Assembly (NCBI RefSeq): GCF_900176485.1
Contig: NZ_FWYD01000005.1
Location: 1-64,000 of the forward strand
Length of the DNA stretch: 64,000 nucleotides
Direction: 5' to 3'
From: Primorskyibacter flagellatus
GTDB lineage: Bacteria; Pseudomonadota; Alphaproteobacteria; Rhodobacterales; Rhodobacteraceae
A program made the position numbers and the translations under genes. Under the pieces are notes generated by a model that searched no databases, had not been told where the DNA came from, and saw only the letters and a program-made list of their open reading frames with translations. Numbering within the stretch: the first letter of the stretch is position 1; every line of letters starts with the position of its first letter. Positions 62,659 to 64,000 of the stretch are shown here, in pieces.

Positions 62659-64000
62659 GTGACGCGATGGATCAACCCGCAGAAAGCTTGACGCCCTATC
62701 CGGGATTGCGGTCGTTTCTGCGATCAGAGTTCGATATTTTCTACGGACGCGACGACCATGTGTCCGACATGCTCGACAAACTGGCCAAGAACCAATTCCT
62801 TTGTGTTACCGGCCCGTCCGGATGCGGGAAATCGTCGCTGGCGCGGACAGGCCTGTTCAACGCGCTGGAGGCCGGATTTCTTGGGGATCGTGGGTCTGAC
62901 TGGATCTATTGCGATCTGTATCCGGAAACCGATCCGCTGGACCGGCTCGCGTCGGCACTGGCAAAGGCGATCGTCACCGGGGAAAGCGGTCGCGGCACCC
63001 CTGATCCGAACGACGAACAGGTGCCGGTTGTCGAAGAGTTGCGCAACCTGTTCCTGAACCACATCGAAAGGCGGTCCAGCAATCTCAATGAGGCGCTGGA
63101 CGGGATCACCTTGCTGGAAGGTCGGCCCATTGTCATCCTCGTCGATCAGTTCGAAGAGATCTTTCGCTATGCGCAGGACGACCCGCACGAAGCATCGCGC
63201 TTTGTCGATGTGTTGCTCAAGACGACGGCGGCGCTTCGGGACGTCTATGTCGTCATCACCATCCGCACTGACGAGTTGGAGAAATGCTCGCGCTATTCCG
63301 GTCTGACAAGCGCGATCAACCACAGCCAGTTTCTGACGCCAACGCTGGACAGGTTCCAGATGCAAGAGGCGATCGAAGGCCCGATCTCGCTGTTTGGCGG
63401 CACGATAGAGCCAGAACTGGCCGTCTGGTTGCTGAACGGGTTGGAAGAGCAGTTGGACAAGCTGCCGCTTATGCAGCACGCGCTTCGGTTGCTGTATATT
63501 GATGCGCGACGCAAGCAGCCCGAGGGCCATGTCACCATCGGCCTGTCGGACTTCTTCCGCGCCTTCGATATTCCCGAGACCCCCGGTCAGTCGCGCAGCG
63601 GCGGGCATGACGCGTTGCGCATGTCGCTGTCGCACCGGCTGGACAAGATCTACAACAGACTGTCCAGCCACGATCAGAAGATCACGCGCGGGCTGTTTTG
63701 TGCGTTGACGACACTGAACAGCCGGGGCCGGGATATTCGTCGTCCGATCAAACTGGGAGAGGCGGCCGCGACGCTCGATTGCAGTTTTGACGAATTGGTC
63801 GCGGTGATTTCGGCCTTCAAGGACGGCACCGAAAGCTATTTGCGCGTCGCCGGAGAATTTGACGGCATAGACCCCGACGACACCGTGGACGTGACCCATG
63901 AATGCGTGCTGCGCCTCTGGCAGCCGCTGCGCGACACATGGTTGCCCGAGGAAAGCGCCTCTGCGTCGAATATCCGCTTCCTTGCGCGGCTTGCCTATGA
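62655..64000 (+). CDS. nSTAND1-type NTPase, 5' part only
   Basis: At least 448 residues, open to the window edge. It starts like nSTAND1 proteins: YPGLRSFLRSEFDIFYGRDD (the Y-P-G-L-x-x-F and F-x-G-R-x-x pattern), Walker A GPSGCGKSSLARTGL near residue 53, and Walker B VILVDQFEEIFRYA near 160, then RTDELEKCSRYSGL and LPLMQHALRLLYI. The winged-helix part (SHRLDKIYNRLSSHDQKITR, DVTHECVLRLWQPLRDTWLP) follows. Repeats such as WD40 or TPR normally come next, outside the window. Translationally coupled to the TIR gene. nSTAND proteins are nucleotide-switch sensors in bacterial immunity and signalling; the ligand here is unknown. Confidence 0.85.
   Translation, partial: MSDAMDQPAESLTPYPGLRSFLRSEFDIFYGRDDHVSDMLDKLAKNQFLCVTGPSGCGKSSLARTGLFNALEAGFLGDRGSDWIYCDLYPETDPLDRLASALAKAIVTGESGRGTPDPNDEQVPVVEELRNLFLNHIERRSSNLNEALDGITLLEGRPIVILVDQFEEIFRYAQDDPHEASRFVDVLLKTTAALRDVYVVITIRTDELEKCSRYSGLTSAINHSQFLTPTLDRFQMQEAIEGPISLFGGTIEPELAVWLLNGLEEQLDKLPLMQHALRLLYIDARRKQPEGHVTIGLSDFFRAFDIPETPGQSRSGGHDALRMSLSHRLDKIYNRLSSHDQKITRGLFCALTTLNSRGRDIRRPIKLGEAAATLDCSFDELVAVISAFKDGTESYLRVAGEFDGIDPDDTVDVTHECVLRLWQPLRDTWLPEESASASNIRFLARLAY

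Noticed and set aside
1-64000. CRISPR array, rRNA or tRNA genes
   Set aside because: No regularly spaced identical repeats and no tRNA- or rRNA-like sequence were noticed on either strand; a dedicated scan could not be run.

Overview
The window reads as chromosome or megaplasmid of a Roseobacter-group alphaproteobacterium (Rhodobacteraceae). The support is the gene content: a complete beta-hydroxyaspartate cycle operon with its IclR regulator (bhcR, bhcABCD), a soeABC-type sulfite dehydrogenase, the alphaproteobacterial hemD / mitofilin-like / hemY block, and several TRAP and betaine-type ABC transporters. This is an inference from gene families; no rRNA or tRNA gene was seen.

Left third (about 1-17.4 kb) is an accessory island rich in defence-type genes and in broken genes. 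In order: two small unrecognised proteins; a C-terminal remnant of an unknown protein; an AAA_13 coiled-coil ATPase interrupted by one in-frame TGA; a 49-residue ORF followed by a giant DnaQ-like / RecQ / UvrD helicase fusion; the 5' stump of a transketolase, marking an island junction; a short protein joining a DnaG-type CHC2 zinc finger to a TIR-like C-terminal domain (the most unusual gene here); an FRG-domain protein; an unrecognised gene split by two frameshifts, lying behind a 5'-truncated SF1 helicase; and a TniQ-like targeting protein followed by three short direct repeats that resemble transposon-end binding sites. Traces of IS3- and IS21-type elements lie at 17.45, 22.5-22.8 and 39.9 kb.

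Middle (17.8-39.8 kb) is catabolic. First comes a betaine/choline-type ABC operon with two paralogous binding proteins separated by a perfect 11-bp hairpin. Next is a seven-gene operon that couples a three-subunit molybdenum hydroxylase (CoxM/S/L-like plus CoxG) to a TRAP transporter, divergent from a TetR regulator and flanked by two matching TGACC-N4-GGT(C/T)A operators. Then follows a PQQ-alcohol-oxidation locus: LysR regulator, ABC exporter with one decayed ATPase, two MoxJ-like periplasmic proteins, cytochrome c, and a quinoprotein dehydrogenase carrying the extra aspartate that marks lanthanide-dependent enzymes.

Right part (40-60.6 kb) is housekeeping and core metabolism: EVE protein, YciI, gpsA, tsaD, hemD, Mic60-like, hemY, a DUF3237 protein, soeABC, bhcR/bhcABCD, a GAPDH-like gene and an NCS2 nucleobase permease. 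At the right edge (61.2 kb to the end) a second defence-type locus begins: a TIR-domain protein translationally coupled to an nSTAND NTPase that runs out of the window.
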